Below, piece by piece: positions 9,558-19,711 of a stretch of DNA of 38,972 nucleotides (positions are counted from its first letter, which is position 1; each line of letters begins with the position of its first letter). A program made the position numbers and the translations under genes. Under the pieces are notes generated by a model that made no database searches, was not told where the DNA came from, and saw only the letters and a list, made by a program, of their open reading frames with translations. This stretch comes from Caulochytrium protostelioides (taxonomy: Eukaryota; Chytridiomycota; Caulochytriomycetes; Caulochytriales; Caulochytriaceae), in NCBI GenBank assembly GCA_003615045.1, contig ML014283.1:1-38972 (forward strand), read 5' to 3'.

Positions 9558-11136
9558 ATGCCACCTGCCGTTGCAGCCGCGCCGGCTGCGGCCGCCGCCC
9601 CGTCGGAAGGCATCAAGGCATACTACAAGAACAAGATCGAGGTATGTTCCTCCGCGTCCATTCCGACCTGAACGAGTCAACGATTTCCGCGTGGTTCTTG
9701 AAACGAGCACAGTCCAACAGGCTACGTTGTCGTCAGCTTGTCGTCAGCTGTGTTCCCACACTGACGGGGTTTATACGTCAGCTATGGCCCGATCAGATCT
9801 TGGAATCGGTTATGGAACGGAACTACCCCATGATACGCGGTTCTGTGAGATCGCGATCCGCTATCATTGGATCCGCGTTGGAGATGAAACATGCGCGTAA
9901 CGCATGGGCCGCGTTGATTATTCCACCACGACTCACCACCATTAGTCCGGTTTCATGGTTTGTACGATACTCTCTGAATGACCCCCAATGCAGGAGCTGG
10001 AAGTGCAAACGGCTCTGAAGACCCAGAACTTGCGTCGTTTGGAAGCGCAGCGCAACCAGCTGAACGCCAAAGTCCGTCTGCTCCGCGAGGAGCTCAACTT
10101 GCTGCAAGAGCCTGGCGCTTATGTCGGCGAGGTCATTAAGCTGATTGGCAAAAAGAAGGTCCTTGTGAAGGTGCACCCCGAGGGCAAGTATGTCGTCGAC
10201 ATCGGCAAGGACATCGACCTGGCCCAGCTCACACCAACGGTCCGCGTCGCGCTGCGCCACGACAACTACATGCTTTACAAGGTGCTCCCGAACAAGGTCG
10301 ACCCGCTCGTGTCGCTAATGATGGTTGAGAAGGTCCCCGACTCCACATACGAGATGATCGGTGGTCTGACGGAGCAAATCAAGGAAATCAAGGAAGTAAT
10401 TGAGCTTCCTGTGAAGCACCCGGAGTTGTTCGATTCGCTCGGTATTGCCCAGCCCAAGGGCGTCCTGCTCTACGGCCCGCCCGGTACCGGCAAGACGCTG
10501 CTGGCGCGTGCCGTTGCCCACCACACCGACTGCCGTTTCATCCGTGTGTCCGGCTCAGAGCTGGTGCAAAAGTACATCGGCGAAGGCTCGCGTATGGTAC
10601 GTGAGCTCTTCGTGATGGCCCGTGAGCACGCGCCGTCGATCATTTTCATGGACGAGATCGATTCGATCGGCTCATCCCGTGGCGACGGCGGCGGCGGCTC
10701 CGGCTCCGGTGACTCGGAGGTCCAGCGCACGATGCTTGAGCTGCTCAACCAGCTGGACGGGTTCGAGGCCACACAGAGCATCAAGGTCATTATGGCCACC
10801 AACCGAATCGACATCCTCGACGAAGCGCTGCTGCGTCCCGGCCGTATCGACCGCAAGATCGAGTTCCCGCCGCCCAACGACGCCGCGCGCGCGGACATCC
10901 TGAAGATCCACTCGCGCAAGATGAACCTGACGCGCGGCATTAACCTCCGCAAGATCGCCGCGCAGATGGGTGGCGCGTCTGGTGCCGAAGTCAAGGGCGT
11001 GTGTACCGAGGCCGGCATGTATGCCCTTCGTGAACGCCGTGTCCACGTGACTCAGGAAGATTTCGAGATGGCCGTGGCGAAGGTTCTCAAGAAGGACAGC
11101 GAGCAGAACATGTCGGTGCGCAAGCTATTCAAGTAA
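9558..11136 (+). CDS. RPT6: 26S proteasome regulatory ATPase subunit Rpt6 (PSMC5)
   Basis: Two exons, 9558-9641 and 9994-11136, joined in phase 0 (donor GTATGT, acceptor TGCAG); 408 residues, the normal size for Rpt6. Exon 1 ends YYKNKIE and exon 2 continues ELEVQTALK, restoring the N-terminal coiled coil before [15 protein letters not shown]. An OB domain follows ([16 protein letters not shown]). The AAA+ domain has Walker A GPPGTGKT at 189-196, Walker B IIFMDEID with Asp248/Glu249, sensor-1 ATNR and Arg-finger region RPGRIDRK. Rpt6 is one of six ATPases in the base ring that unfolds and translocates substrates into the 20S core. Oddities: the first 15 residues are Ala/Pro-rich rather than acidic, and the loop after SSRGDG carries extra Gly/Ser. 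An ATG at 9988, in the intron's last bases, would give an N-truncated protein and is not the start. Confidence 0.95.
9642..9993 (+). other. Rpt6 intron
   Basis: 352-base intron after codon 28. Donor GTATGT and acceptor CAATGCAG match consensus, and joining the exons reproduces the conserved KIEEL junction of Rpt6 proteins. Confidence 0.85.
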
Positions 11137-12042
11137 CCTGCTGAAACGGACAGACTTGAGCGCGGCGATTGCTGTCCTCCAGATGCGTGCGCGTTGGCTG
11201 CTCCATCCTTCTATTTCCCTTCTATGGTCCATCGGCCCTCCTTCCCTTTGCTTGTTTCTGATTTTTTTTTCTGTCTATATTTATATATAGGCCCACTCTA
11301 ACCAACCTCACACGCGCACCATCCCCTTCGTGGGGACCCGTAGGGGCCCCCCAGAGGCAGTCCCCTTCGGTTCTTTGTCGGATGAGCTTGCCCGGGGTTG
11401 CGGTACAGCGTTGTCGGTCTAACGAGTCAGGCTAGACAGCGTCGGATATTCAACGCGGCCATTGAGATCGCGGTTCACGAGCTTGCCCATGGTGGCATCA
11501 CCCCACAGCAAACATTGAACCACGGCCCCCTGGCGCCGGCATTGCACTATCTTCAAATCCACGTTGGGCCCTGCGGACCGGGTCGACCGCCCTCGACGTT
11601 CGGCCGTGAGGGCACCCGCCCGGGTCCTGCGGACCGGGTTGACTGCCGTCGGCGCGGTCGCGGGGACGCCCGAAGGGCTGGTAGCCAGCCCCCCGACCAG
11701 CTAGATCCCCAGGATCGCGTCGATCTTCTATCGCGACGAGATCAGACGATACAGAGATGCATCAATCGATGGAGATTTATATAAATTGTGGAATCCATTA
11801 TCAGATTCAGATGTGAGACCGCCGGAGAGGGCATGGCTGCGTACGGAAGACGCGTGCTGCACCCATCAGCGTTCTCATGAGAGACTTCATTTTGTGCGAT
11901 CTACCGGGACCCTTGCCTGCCTGACGCCACCTAAACAGCTGCATCGCTGATCCCTGTGGCCACGCGACCCCGAGCCCTCAGCTAAACCGCGTACCGCTCT
12001 GTGTTTATTTCTTGCTGCAGCGAAACGCGTGCCTGCCCACTC
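11137..12042. other. Intergenic region with T-rich 3' end and nuclease relic
   Basis: Just after Rpt6 there is a T-rich and TA-rich tract around 11258-11290, typical of a transcript end. The degraded nuclease copy lies at about 11400-11660. From 11.7 to 12.04 kb I see no gene beyond the presumed promoter of the beta-mannosidase gene. Confidence 0.4.
11400..11660 (-). pseudogene. TnpB/Fanzor-like nuclease relic (copy 2)
   Basis: Minus-strand translation gives AVVQCLLWGDATMGKLVNRDLN and then shifts frame: relative to copy 1 one extra G follows the AAT of the Asn codon, turning AALNIRRC into a nonsense frame, though the DNA still matches copy 1 closely (CCGCGTTGAAYATCCGACGC). The adjoining DNA at about 11600-11660 (GGTCCTGCGGACCGGGT) also matches the flank of copy 3 at 37346-37390, so the relic covers more than the final motif. 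A near-identical 14-base word, CCTGCGGACCGGGT, occurs twice, at 11570 and 11626, a small internal duplication. It is 5'-truncated and inactive. Confidence 0.6.
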
Positions 12043-15000
12043 ATGACGGCCGCCATGCAGGCCGAGACCCCTGCCGCGACCAGGGTGCCCCGCGGGGAGG
12101 GCGTGACTGATCTGACGTCGGCGGCCTGCACATGGCGCGTCACAAACACGATTGGCGATCGCAGCGTCACCGCGCAAGTGCCAGGTAGGTGTGCGATGGT
12201 GGGATCGGCTGCTGTACCTTGCTTAACCACGATCGACGAAGAAGCTGGCGACTCACACTGTCTCGGTGCGGCCTTACACTGCGTATATAATGAACGACAG
12301 GCGAGATCCATACGGATCTGATCCGTGCGAATATCATCGACAAGCCTTATTACCAGGACAACCACCGCAAGTAAGACATTGATTTGAGGCCTTTTTGGTT
12401 GCGTTGAGACCTGACGTGATCTCACTTCGACTTAACATGATCTGTTGTGAATGTGATATGTCTTCTGTCTCTTCCTGGCTCGCTCTCTCTTGCTCTTTCT
12501 GTCCCTTCCTCTTTTTTCCTATCTTGTCCTCCCTTTCTCTAGACATCGGTGGGTGGGACTCGAAGATTGGACGTGGAGTACCGAGTTTGAGGTGAAGGAC
12601 GCCGCTACCGAGGCCGACCGTCAGCACCAGCTACTGGTCTGTGAGGGGCTGGATACGATAGCGCAAATCACGCTCAACGGTCAGCCGGTGGCCAAAACGA
12701 GTAACCAGTTCCGTCGCTATGTCTTTGCGGTGGGCCGCCACCTGAAGTCGGGCAAGAACTCGCTCGCCATCACCTTCACGAGCCCGATCAAGTATGCTCA
12801 ACGCGAGTCCTTCAGCTACCCGTACAAGGTCCCCGCCATCAACGACGAGGCGCAGCACGGTGAGCCCGCGCGTAACTTCATCCGCAAGTCCCAGTGCTCT
12901 TTCTCCTGGGACTGGGGCCCCGCCTACCCGACGGTCGGCATCTGGCAGCCCATCTATCTGGTGGATCCGACCCGAACGCCGTGGATCCAGGACGCCGCGG
13001 TCGTGGTGACGCCGCGCTTCGCATCGCCTTCCGACGACGATGCGCCTCCCACGGTGGAGAGCTACCATATCGCTGTGGCCGTCCGGTACCATGCGCCGGT
13101 GCAGCCCGCTGCGCTGCAGGTCCGTCTGCCGACGCTTCAGGGTGTCGAGAAAGCTCTGTCGGTTCCCGCGAGCCCGACGCGCGTGACAGCCGCCGATGAT
13201 GCGACGGCCACGCCCGCCACGGTCAACCTCGAGCTGGCGGTGCCCGCAAGCGATGTGGAGACGTGGTGGCCCGCCGACCACGGCTCCCAGCCTCTGTATG
13301 CCATCGAGATCGCGCTCGGGCGCGTGGGCGTCGCGTCCCGTGCAGGCGACGATGGCCGCCACGTGCTGCACCGTCGTGTGGCGTTCCGCCACGTGGATCT
13401 GGTGGAGGCGCCGTATGACGACCAGCCCGGCACTTCCTTTTTTTTCGAGGTGAACGGCGTCCCTGTGTATGCGAAGGGTACGAACTGGATTCCCGGCGAT
13501 TGCTTCCAGTCACGCATGACGGTGGATCGCGTGCGCCACATGCTCGAGAGCTGCAAAGAGGTCGGCATGAACATGGTCAGGGTGTGGGGCGGCGGCATCT
13601 ACCAGCCCGATCACTTCTACGATCTCTGCGATGAACTCGGCCTAATGGTGTGGCAGGAATGCATGTTTGCGTGCGCCATGTACCCGGCCAGCAAGAGCTT
13701 CCTCAACAACGTCGCTGCCGAAGTTTCCGACCAGGTCCGCCGACTCGCGCACCACCCTTCGATCGTGCTTTGGAGTGGCAACAACGAGAACGAGCAGGCT
13801 CTTGTGACCCACTGGTTCCCTGAATGCAAAAACAACCCGTTCCTGTACACCGTCGACTACGATCGCTTGTATCATCAGGTCTTGGCGCCCCTAATTGCGG
13901 CCATTGACCCCTCCCGCCGGTACATCTCCAGCTCGCCCCACTGCGGCACCATCAGCCGAGACCCGTGGATCGAGCGCTACGTTCCCGAAAAAGATGTCTC
14001 GCAGCACGCGTATGGCGACTTCCATCACTACAATTATGCTTGCAACCCGCTCGATGTGGCGACGTATCCGTCCCCGCGCTTCTCGTCGGAGTTTGGCTAC
14101 CAGAGTCTGCCGTCGTATGCAATTCTTCAAACGGTGCTCGACGCCTCTGAGCTCACGCCTGGCCCGTGGGCCTCCAAGATGCTCGCGTATCGCAATCACC
14201 ACGCGAAGGGTCAAATCGAGATGCTCCAGCAGATGCGGATGGTGTTCCCCTCGGTTCCCGATATCACGGCAGCCGAAATCGTCACGAAGCGCGCGACCAC
14301 CGAGGCGATGTGGCACGCATGGATCTACTTGAGCCAGCTTGTGCAAGCGCTCGGTCTACGGGCCCAGACCGAGCACTATCGCCGCTTGCGCGGCAGCGAT
14401 GCACACTGCATGGGTGTGCTCGTCTGGCAGTGCAATGATATTTGGCCAGCCCCCACGTGGGCCTGCATTGAGTATGACGGAACCTGGAAACTGGCGCAGG
14501 ACATGTTCCGCGAGTTTTTGGGTTCGCAGCTCGTTTCGATCGTGCTCGGCACCGACGAAACCGACGAAGATACGCTGCTGGTCTACGTTTGCAACGACGC
14601 GCAGACGCCGGTGCGTGACGCGCGGATCGTGCTCGAAGTCCGGAACGCAGTGACCGGGCAGCTGGTTCATGAACGCATCCAGGACAACGTCAACGAGCAG
14701 CCACTCGATTCGGACGTGCGCATGCGCGTGAGCTCGTACGCGGCCTCGCCCTTCGCCATTGCCGCGGCTTCCTCCGAGCCGGCCGACGACGAAGTCAAGG
14801 TGACCAACGCGGCCGCGACAAAGGACAAGACAATCGTGCGGGCGCGGCTGATGGACGCCGAGGAGCGTGAGATCTCGAGTAGCTTGTGGTGGCACCCAAC
14901 CTGCCTCCACGGCGCTGGCACGCAGGATCCCGAGCTGACGCTTCGTGTCGACCAAGTTGCCACGTTTTCACCGATGCGCTCCACCAGTACGGACGCTGTG

Positions 15001-15234
15001 GTTCACGTGACGGTCACCGCGCATGCGGCGCCGGCTTACTTTGTGCATCTCCGCCTGCCGCGCTTGCCCGGTCGCTTCAGCCAAAACGGGTTCACGCTGA
15101 TGCCCAACGAGTCCCGCACCGTGGCTTATATGCCGTGGTCCACTGCCGACTTAAAGGCACTCGCGCAGCCCATTACGCATGACGATATCACGTTCCAGAC
15201 GTTGTATCATGCTTTGCATGCAGTGCAGGCCTAA
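12043..15234 (+). CDS. Beta-mannosidase, glycoside hydrolase family 2
   Basis: Three exons, 12043-12184, 12301-12370 and 12543-15234 (phases 1 and 2 agree at the junctions); 967 residues. Hydrolyses terminal beta-1,4-mannosyl residues from N-glycan core or mannan oligosaccharides. Exon 1 ends TAQVPG, exon 2 gives IHTDLIRANIIDKPYYQDN and exon 3 opens HRWVGLEDWTW, the conserved N-terminal GH2 sugar-binding domain. Ig-like domains follow, then the TIM barrel with NMVRVWGGGIYQ. WSGNNENE carries the acid/base Glu (about 486); FSSEFGYQS carries the nucleophile Glu (about 587). QCNDIWPAPTW is also typical. No signal peptide or transmembrane segment is evident, so a cytosolic or vacuolar enzyme of the fungal GH2 B-type is likely. 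The intronless frame opening at 12490 begins in intron 2 and gives a false N-terminus. Confidence 0.92.
12185..12300 (+). other. Beta-mannosidase intron 1
   Basis: 116 bases, donor GTAGGT, acceptor ACGACAG, phase 1. Splicing rebuilds the VPG-E-IHTDL segment conserved in beta-mannosidases. Confidence 0.8.
12371..12542 (+). other. Beta-mannosidase intron 2
   Basis: 172 bases, donor GTAAGA, a long pyrimidine tract (about 12465-12540) and acceptor CTCTAG, phase 2. Splicing joins DNHR to HRWVG through a split Lys codon. Confidence 0.8.
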
Positions 15235-15904
15235 AGGCACTATGTTCATCAATATCCTCATCTTTACCGAATTGATACCCCTGCTGTGATTATTCATGGG
15301 CTATGTTGGGGTCCTGTTGCGTGGACGGGATCCTCAAGACGATCGGAAAAGCTAGCCCCAGGTGACACGGGGCCATTTTGCATGGCATGGCATGGCATCG
15401 GGGTTTGAAAGTGGGGTCGCGATCGGTCGTTCGCCTCACGCTGCGGGACCTGCTTTGTCGGGTTTTCAGAGGCTACCGGCCGATGCGCAGGGACGGACGC
15501 GTGCGCCCGCATCGAGTGTGACCCCATCGCGTTGGATGCGGAGCATGCCTCGTTGATCAGCGTGCCCTGACATGGTCTGATGGTGTATGTCCCACGCCTA
15601 CGTCGGAGTTTGAGCGTGGTCGCTGCCATGTTTCCGCCGTGATCGGCCCCGGGTCGACAATCATGCCGACTAAAGAAATTCCCCGCCGGAAGGCTGCTGC
15701 CGCCGCCTCGGGGCCGGTCCGCCCGTCACGGCGACGGCTTCCGCCGCGGATCGGCGCGAAGGAAGGGGGCGGATCGGCCGCAGCCACGGCGGCGGCGGCG
15801 GCGGCGGCGGCATGACGAGCGAGTGCGGGACCCGCCGGCCGCTACGACGCCGCTGACCGCTGCCAACCGTGGCGATCGGCCATTCAGGCCGATCGCTCTT
15901 GGCG
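15235..15904. other. 3' region between beta-mannosidase and the 15.9-kb orphan
   Basis: No supported gene. It includes the GGC trinucleotide tract at 15788-15811 and GC-rich flanks whose open frames are Arg/Ala-rich artefacts. Confidence 0.4.
15788..15811. repeat. (GGC)8 trinucleotide tract
   Basis: Eight perfect GGC units. Outside any supported gene. Confidence 0.9.
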
Positions 15905-16381
15905 TCACGGGGTCATGATGGCCTGCGGATCGGTCGCTGGCCCCATGAGATGCGCCGTGAGACAGAGCGTCAGACGGACATGCCCTTGTTGCTCAGCAGC
16001 GTTCCCGGGGCGCATGGGCGCCGAGACCGTCTTGCGGCGGGGTTTGGATGGCATCAGCTCATCGCCGTCGTCATCGCTGGCGCCGTCGCTGTCGTCGTGG
16101 TCGTCGTCTGGGCGAGGTGCCAACGAGGACGGGAGCGGACCTTCCAGGCTCGCGCGTGTTGGTGCGCGGCACGCGGAGAAGATGCGCGATGGGCTGATGG
16201 CACTCGAGGCGTATCGAGTCAGGAACGCGTCCAAAGCCGTCGCCATCGCCGTTGCCGTGCCCCTGATGCTCAATGACATCGTCTGTAGTCGCTTGTGGGG
16301 GTCGGCCACCGGAACCCCCATCGTCACCCACTCGGCGGGGGCCGATCGTGTCACGCTACACAGTCGCATACCCGGAGGCAT
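15905..16381 (-). CDS. Small orphan protein with acidic patch
   Basis: Uninterrupted frame of 158 residues from an ATG at 16381. I do not recognise the family. Support comes from codon use: nearly all third positions are G or C through the frame, whereas the plus-strand frames over the same DNA are not biased this way. The N-terminal half is predicted helical (RLQTMSLSIRGTATAMATAL, about 32-51). A strongly acidic run, DDDHDDSDGASDDDGDE, sits around residues 94-110 and is followed by a basic KPRRK that could be a nuclear signal. The C-terminus is RLTLCLTAHLMG then a short tail. It is divergent from the LMBR1-type gene. Missing exons are possible because the first 25 codons are less biased. Could be a small chromatin or kinetochore subunit, but that is speculation. 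Confidence 0.4.
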   Translation of the reverse strand: MPPGMRLCSVTRSAPAEWVTMGVPVADPHKRLQTMSLSIRGTATAMATALDAFLTRYASSAISPSRIFSACRAPTRASLEGPLPSSLAPRPDDDHDDSDGASDDDGDELMPSKPRRKTVSAPMRPGNAAEQQGHVRLTLCLTAHLMGPATDPQAIMTP

Positions 16382-16835
16382 GCCTGTCCTTGCTCTGTCC
16401 TACCGCAGGAATACGGGGCATTCCGGCAACCGCTCGATCCCAGCGCAGATCTAGGTGGTTTGAAACCAGCGGCGCTCGGGTAGACGATAGAAAACGGGTG
16501 TAGGGCAGAAACCAACGCTCAAGGCACCCCTCTCAAGATCAGGCATATGCCTCCCAAAATAAAGCAAGGCCTCAACAGGTGTTTTACGCAGCATCAGAGA
16601 GACAGCCTGGAACAGCCGTCGATCGTCGACGAGATTGGCCCCCTATCGCCGTATCGCGCATCGTTGCCACTAACGGCTGGTCCGCTTATAGTTTACAGAC
16701 CATCGTGTGGACTCGGGTCCTATCCGTGGCCGCCTCGCACAAGCATCTTGCTGCATTTTCCTGCTTACAACGTCACCGATCCTTGACTCATCGGGGTTCC
16801 CGGCGTCTTTCTCGCCCTAAGGGCACGCGTGCACC
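16382..16835. other. Divergent promoter region
   Basis: Lower-GC interval between the minus-strand orphan and the LMBR1-type gene; presumably holds both promoters. No ORF here is convincing. Confidence 0.35.
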
Positions 16836-18368
16836 ATGTCGATCAACGTGGGCCTGATCATCACGTCGGCCATCTTCGCCCTGCTGATCCTCATTGCTTC
16901 CGTCTACTTCCTCGTCTACTTCCAGCATCCCGAAGACAAATGGGTCGCCTGGTTTCCGAAAGCGATCGTTGTGCTCGGCCTGACTTTGGCCGCCTACAAC
17001 ATCTTTTTGCTTCCACTCGATGTCGCCAATCAAGGCGGAACGCTTGCGACATCGGGTGCGATACCGATGGAAAAACTGACGCTCGCCTTCTATATAACTA
17101 CGTGTATCATCACCGTTGTTGGCGTGCCGTTCACCGTATTTTATTACGAAGGCGAGGATGACACGGATGACGAAGAGGCGCAAACCTCGCACAAGGGTCA
17201 GCTTGTGTATGCCATCAAGTGGCTTATTCCGACCGTCATTGTCACCGCCGTGCTGATCTTCATCCTGTGGTACAAGCTCGGCTACGCCATCATCGCCGCC
17301 ACGCGGTATGAAGCGCCGCTCCATGAACTCGTCAGTGCCACAGGCAACATCTCAGAAGAGCTCTGGCCCACCGTGCAGGATTACTGCACGCTTGTCGGCT
17401 CGGCGAAATGCAAGGCCAGCCCGGGCAAAATCAACGTGCCTGTCTCGGCCCTCATTTACATCATCGCCATCATCACAGCGGTTGGCTGGATCCTGTTTGC
17501 CTTCTTTGGTGGTGCGGGCCTCTTTACGCTGCCGTATGACTGCTTCCAGTCGTTCCGCAACCGCCCCAGGCCCATTAAAGCCGCCGAGTATGCCGAGCGC
17601 AAGAAGAAGCTTGGCGAGTATGCCGTGCGCCTGAAGGAGGTTGCGAAGGACTTGCAGGATGCGCTGCGCCAGACGGCGCGGAGCAACGGTAAGACATTCA
17701 GCCGTCGCTACCGCAGCCTCAAAGCTAAAGAAGCCCAGTTCCGCAAGAACGTGCTGTTCCTGGACTACCACTACCGCCGTCTGGAAGACTCGTACAAGTT
17801 CCAGGGGGGCAATCTGATCTGGCAGATCTGCGTGCTGATCTTTGGAATCATCGGCGCATTTATCTCGGTTCTGTGGTTTATCCAGATCTGCATTTACACG
17901 ATCCCCTTCGAAGTCGGCTCCAGCATCCCGGCCTACTTCCTCAACTCCTTCCTCACGTCCGTGTCCAAGGTCCCAGTCATTGGCATCGTGATCTACTCCA
18001 TCTTTGCCTTTTACCTGCTCGGCTGCGTGGTAAAGGGCAATGTGAAGGTTGGCATGCGCGTTTTCTTCATGACGGTGCACCCAATGCGAATGGGTGAGAC
18101 AATGATGAACTCGCTCGTATTCAACGTCGGCATCATTCTTCTCGCGTCGCTGGCGGTGGCGCAGTTCTGCACGATCAGCTTCAATCGCTTTGCCCAATTC
18201 ACGGCTTCGCAACGCATGTTTACCACCAACATCGGCAACTTTGCCGGCATGAAGTGGTTCTATGTTGTCCTGACCAGCCTCTTCCTTGCCGTCTCCGTGC
18301 TTTCCATGTGCATGAACGTTTACAAGCCGAAAAGGCGAAACAACGACCGCATGACGTTCAAGCTTTAA
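16836..18368 (+). CDS. LMBR1-domain multi-pass membrane protein (LIMR family)
   Basis: Intronless, 510 residues. About nine hydrophobic segments are visible: residues roughly 5-26, 42-62, 81-104, 126-150, 203-231, 327-352, 374-395, 425-445 and 478-500. Between the fifth and sixth lies a charged helical loop of about 90 residues (AERKKKLGEYAVRLKEVAKD onward), a layout typical of LMBR1/LIMR proteins. Family-like stretches include YYEGEDD after the third segment, YDCFQSFRNRPRPIKAAEY and FLDYHYRRLEDSYK. The family includes lipocalin receptor-like and LMBD1 (lysosomal cobalamin) proteins; this one resembles the plasma-membrane LIMR type of plants and protists more than LMBD1. The function in fungi is unknown. 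The acidic loop EGEDDTDDEE is unusually concentrated. Confidence 0.85.
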   Translation: MSINVGLIITSAIFALLILIASVYFLVYFQHPEDKWVAWFPKAIVVLGLTLAAYNIFLLPLDVANQGGTLATSGAIPMEKLTLAFYITTCIITVVGVPFTVFYYEGEDDTDDEEAQTSHKGQLVYAIKWLIPTVIVTAVLIFILWYKLGYAIIAATRYEAPLHELVSATGNISEELWPTVQDYCTLVGSAKCKASPGKINVPVSALIYIIAIITAVGWILFAFFGGAGLFTLPYDCFQSFRNRPRPIKAAEYAERKKKLGEYAVRLKEVAKDLQDALRQTARSNGKTFSRRYRSLKAKEAQFRKNVLFLDYHYRRLEDSYKFQGGNLIWQICVLIFGIIGAFISVLWFIQICIYTIPFEVGSSIPAYFLNSFLTSVSKVPVIGIVIYSIFAFYLLGCVVKGNVKVGMRVFFMTVHPMRMGETMMNSLVFNVGIILLASLAVAQFCTISFNRFAQFTASQRMFTTNIGNFAGMKWFYVVLTSLFLAVSVLSMCMNVYKPKRRNNDRMTFKL

Positions 18369-18839
18369 ATATGTGTATTTAAACAATGTGAAGCAACACT
18401 GACTCGATGATGGCTGATGACTGATTGATGTGGCGCCTCGTCAGAGCCGGACCGGTTCGGCGCGGTGGCGCAGTGTTTTTCGGTTGCTCCTCGCTCCCTC
18501 GTTCGCTCTGGCCCCCATCGCGCCGGTTCGGCTGGGCTCGAATCCACGCATGGTGGCCCCCGCCATGCCGCTTCGCCTCTCGTGGCCATGCGGCAAGCCA
18601 GCCGCTCGGAAAAGCTCGGGGAAAGCTCGGGCCGTCGAGTATTATCCGCCACGCAGCAATACACGAATTTGAACACGCGCGACCGACGCCGTCGTAGTCT
18701 GTATCCGCTGTTGCTCGAACTTCATGGACCCGATTTATCACTCAGAGGCTCTTCACGCCACAACACGAATTTTGATACCGCCATCCCCGCCGTTCCCTCG
18801 CAAGTTCCCAGCGTTTGCCCGATACATCCCCTGCTCAAG
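18369..18839. other. Region between LMBR1-type gene and QCR8
   Basis: The plus-strand frame into QCR8 stays open upstream to 18465, but the Ser/Arg-rich translation has no family resemblance and the first ATG with the conserved mature sequence is at 18840. The interval is probably 3' end, promoter and leader. A B-box-like GGCTCGAATCC at about 18535 is not part of a foldable tRNA. Confidence 0.4.
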
Positions 18840-19555
18840 ATGACTGCTCCGGCCCCCGTGATGCCGCACCACAAGGTGAACGGCTTTATCAAGTACGGCA
18901 CGTCGCCGCACCACCTCAAGCCCTTCGCCGGCGCGCTCAACCCGGGCGTGCCCAAGTTCGTTCGTCTGGCCCTTCGCCAGGCCGCGTGGTACGGCCCGCC
19001 CCTGCTCTTCTTCTACGGCCTCAAGAGCTGGGCGGACTCGAAGGTACATGCTTTCCTGCAAGTCGTCCCTAATGCGACGAAACCATTCATCTCATCCAAT
19101 TTTCGGCGAGCCGGCAGACGGTTCTGGTCGTGGACACGACAGAGAAGAGATTCCGCGAGCAGACGTTCTTACTGTTCTAGCAGTCTCGCTGCCTATCAGA
19201 GACTCGGAGCGCGACACAGACCGGTCCTCTCGTGCTCTGACCCCGATCGTTGCTCGTATCGAAAACATTGCGGCCGTTTTCGGACGACGTAGTGCTGCTT
19301 AGCTGTACCACTTGGCATCGGCGTCGCGCGAACTGAGCTTTTTCTGGCTGGTCCGACCAGGATGCTTTGTTCAAGGATACTGGCAGTGATGATCTCATGA
19401 TATTATTGCTGCTGAAGTTTGCTTGTCTCACTCACACTTAGTTGTGTTATTTTTGATTTTCATCCTGGAAACTGTTACCTGCATTACACTAGTTCGAATA
19501 CTACTCCCGCAAGGAGTACTTGCTCAGCCCCGAGGGCCGTGCCGCTACCGCCTAA
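18840..19555 (+). CDS. QCR8: Cytochrome bc1 complex subunit 8 (ubiquinone-binding protein QP-C)
   Basis: Two exons, 18840-19043 and 19493-19555, phase 0; 88 residues, the usual size (82-94) for Qcr8/UQCRQ. The protein is a small inner-membrane subunit of complex III in mitochondria, contacting cytochrome b near the quinone site. Exon 1 carries NGFIKYGTSPHHLKPFAGAL, matching the conserved (I/V)xYGxSPxxxxPxAGAL stretch, then a single membrane helix around AAWYGPPLLFFYGLKSWAD. Exon 2 adds FEYYSRKEYLLSPEGRAATA, the charged C-terminal tail. The donor is GTACAT and the acceptor ACACTAG. No cleavable presequence is expected for this subunit. The recognisable YGTSP...AGAL block and tail make the call firm. 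Confidence 0.85.
19044..19492 (+). other. QCR8 intron
   Basis: 449 bases, the longest intron found here. Donor GTACAT, acceptor ACTAG, phase 0. Its lower GC compared with the exons supports intron status. Confidence 0.75.
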
Positions 19556-19711
19556 GCGGTACATTTCTCTCATACACCATATGGCGAAGCAGGCGATGCC
19601 GCCCATTGCGATGAGTTACTTCTGCTCTGCCCTATGATATATATCCTTTCCTCCCGTTGATCTAAACAACGACTATTTTTTCGAACGATGGGTTGAGCGT
19701 CGAGTGTCGAG

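Noticed and set aside
9988-9993. ATG at 9988 as the Rpt6 start
   Set aside because: It overlaps the intron's acceptor. The 9558 exon provides the missing family N-terminus in the right phase.
12490-12542. Hydrophobic start (MLFLSLPLFSYLVLPF) as a signal peptide for the beta-mannosidase
   Set aside because: It is the translated pyrimidine tract of intron 2. Splicing to upstream exons restores the conserved GH2 N-terminus.
16836-18368. LMBD1 lysosomal cobalamin transporter identity
   Set aside because: Layout is LMBR1-like, but the sequence looks closer to the plasma-membrane LIMR type. I kept only the domain-level name.
18450-18550. tRNA-like A box (TGGCGCAGTG) and B box (GGCTCGAATCC) on the plus strand
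   Set aside because: The acceptor and T stems do not pair, the D stem pairs only partly, and no good anticodon arm fits between the boxes.
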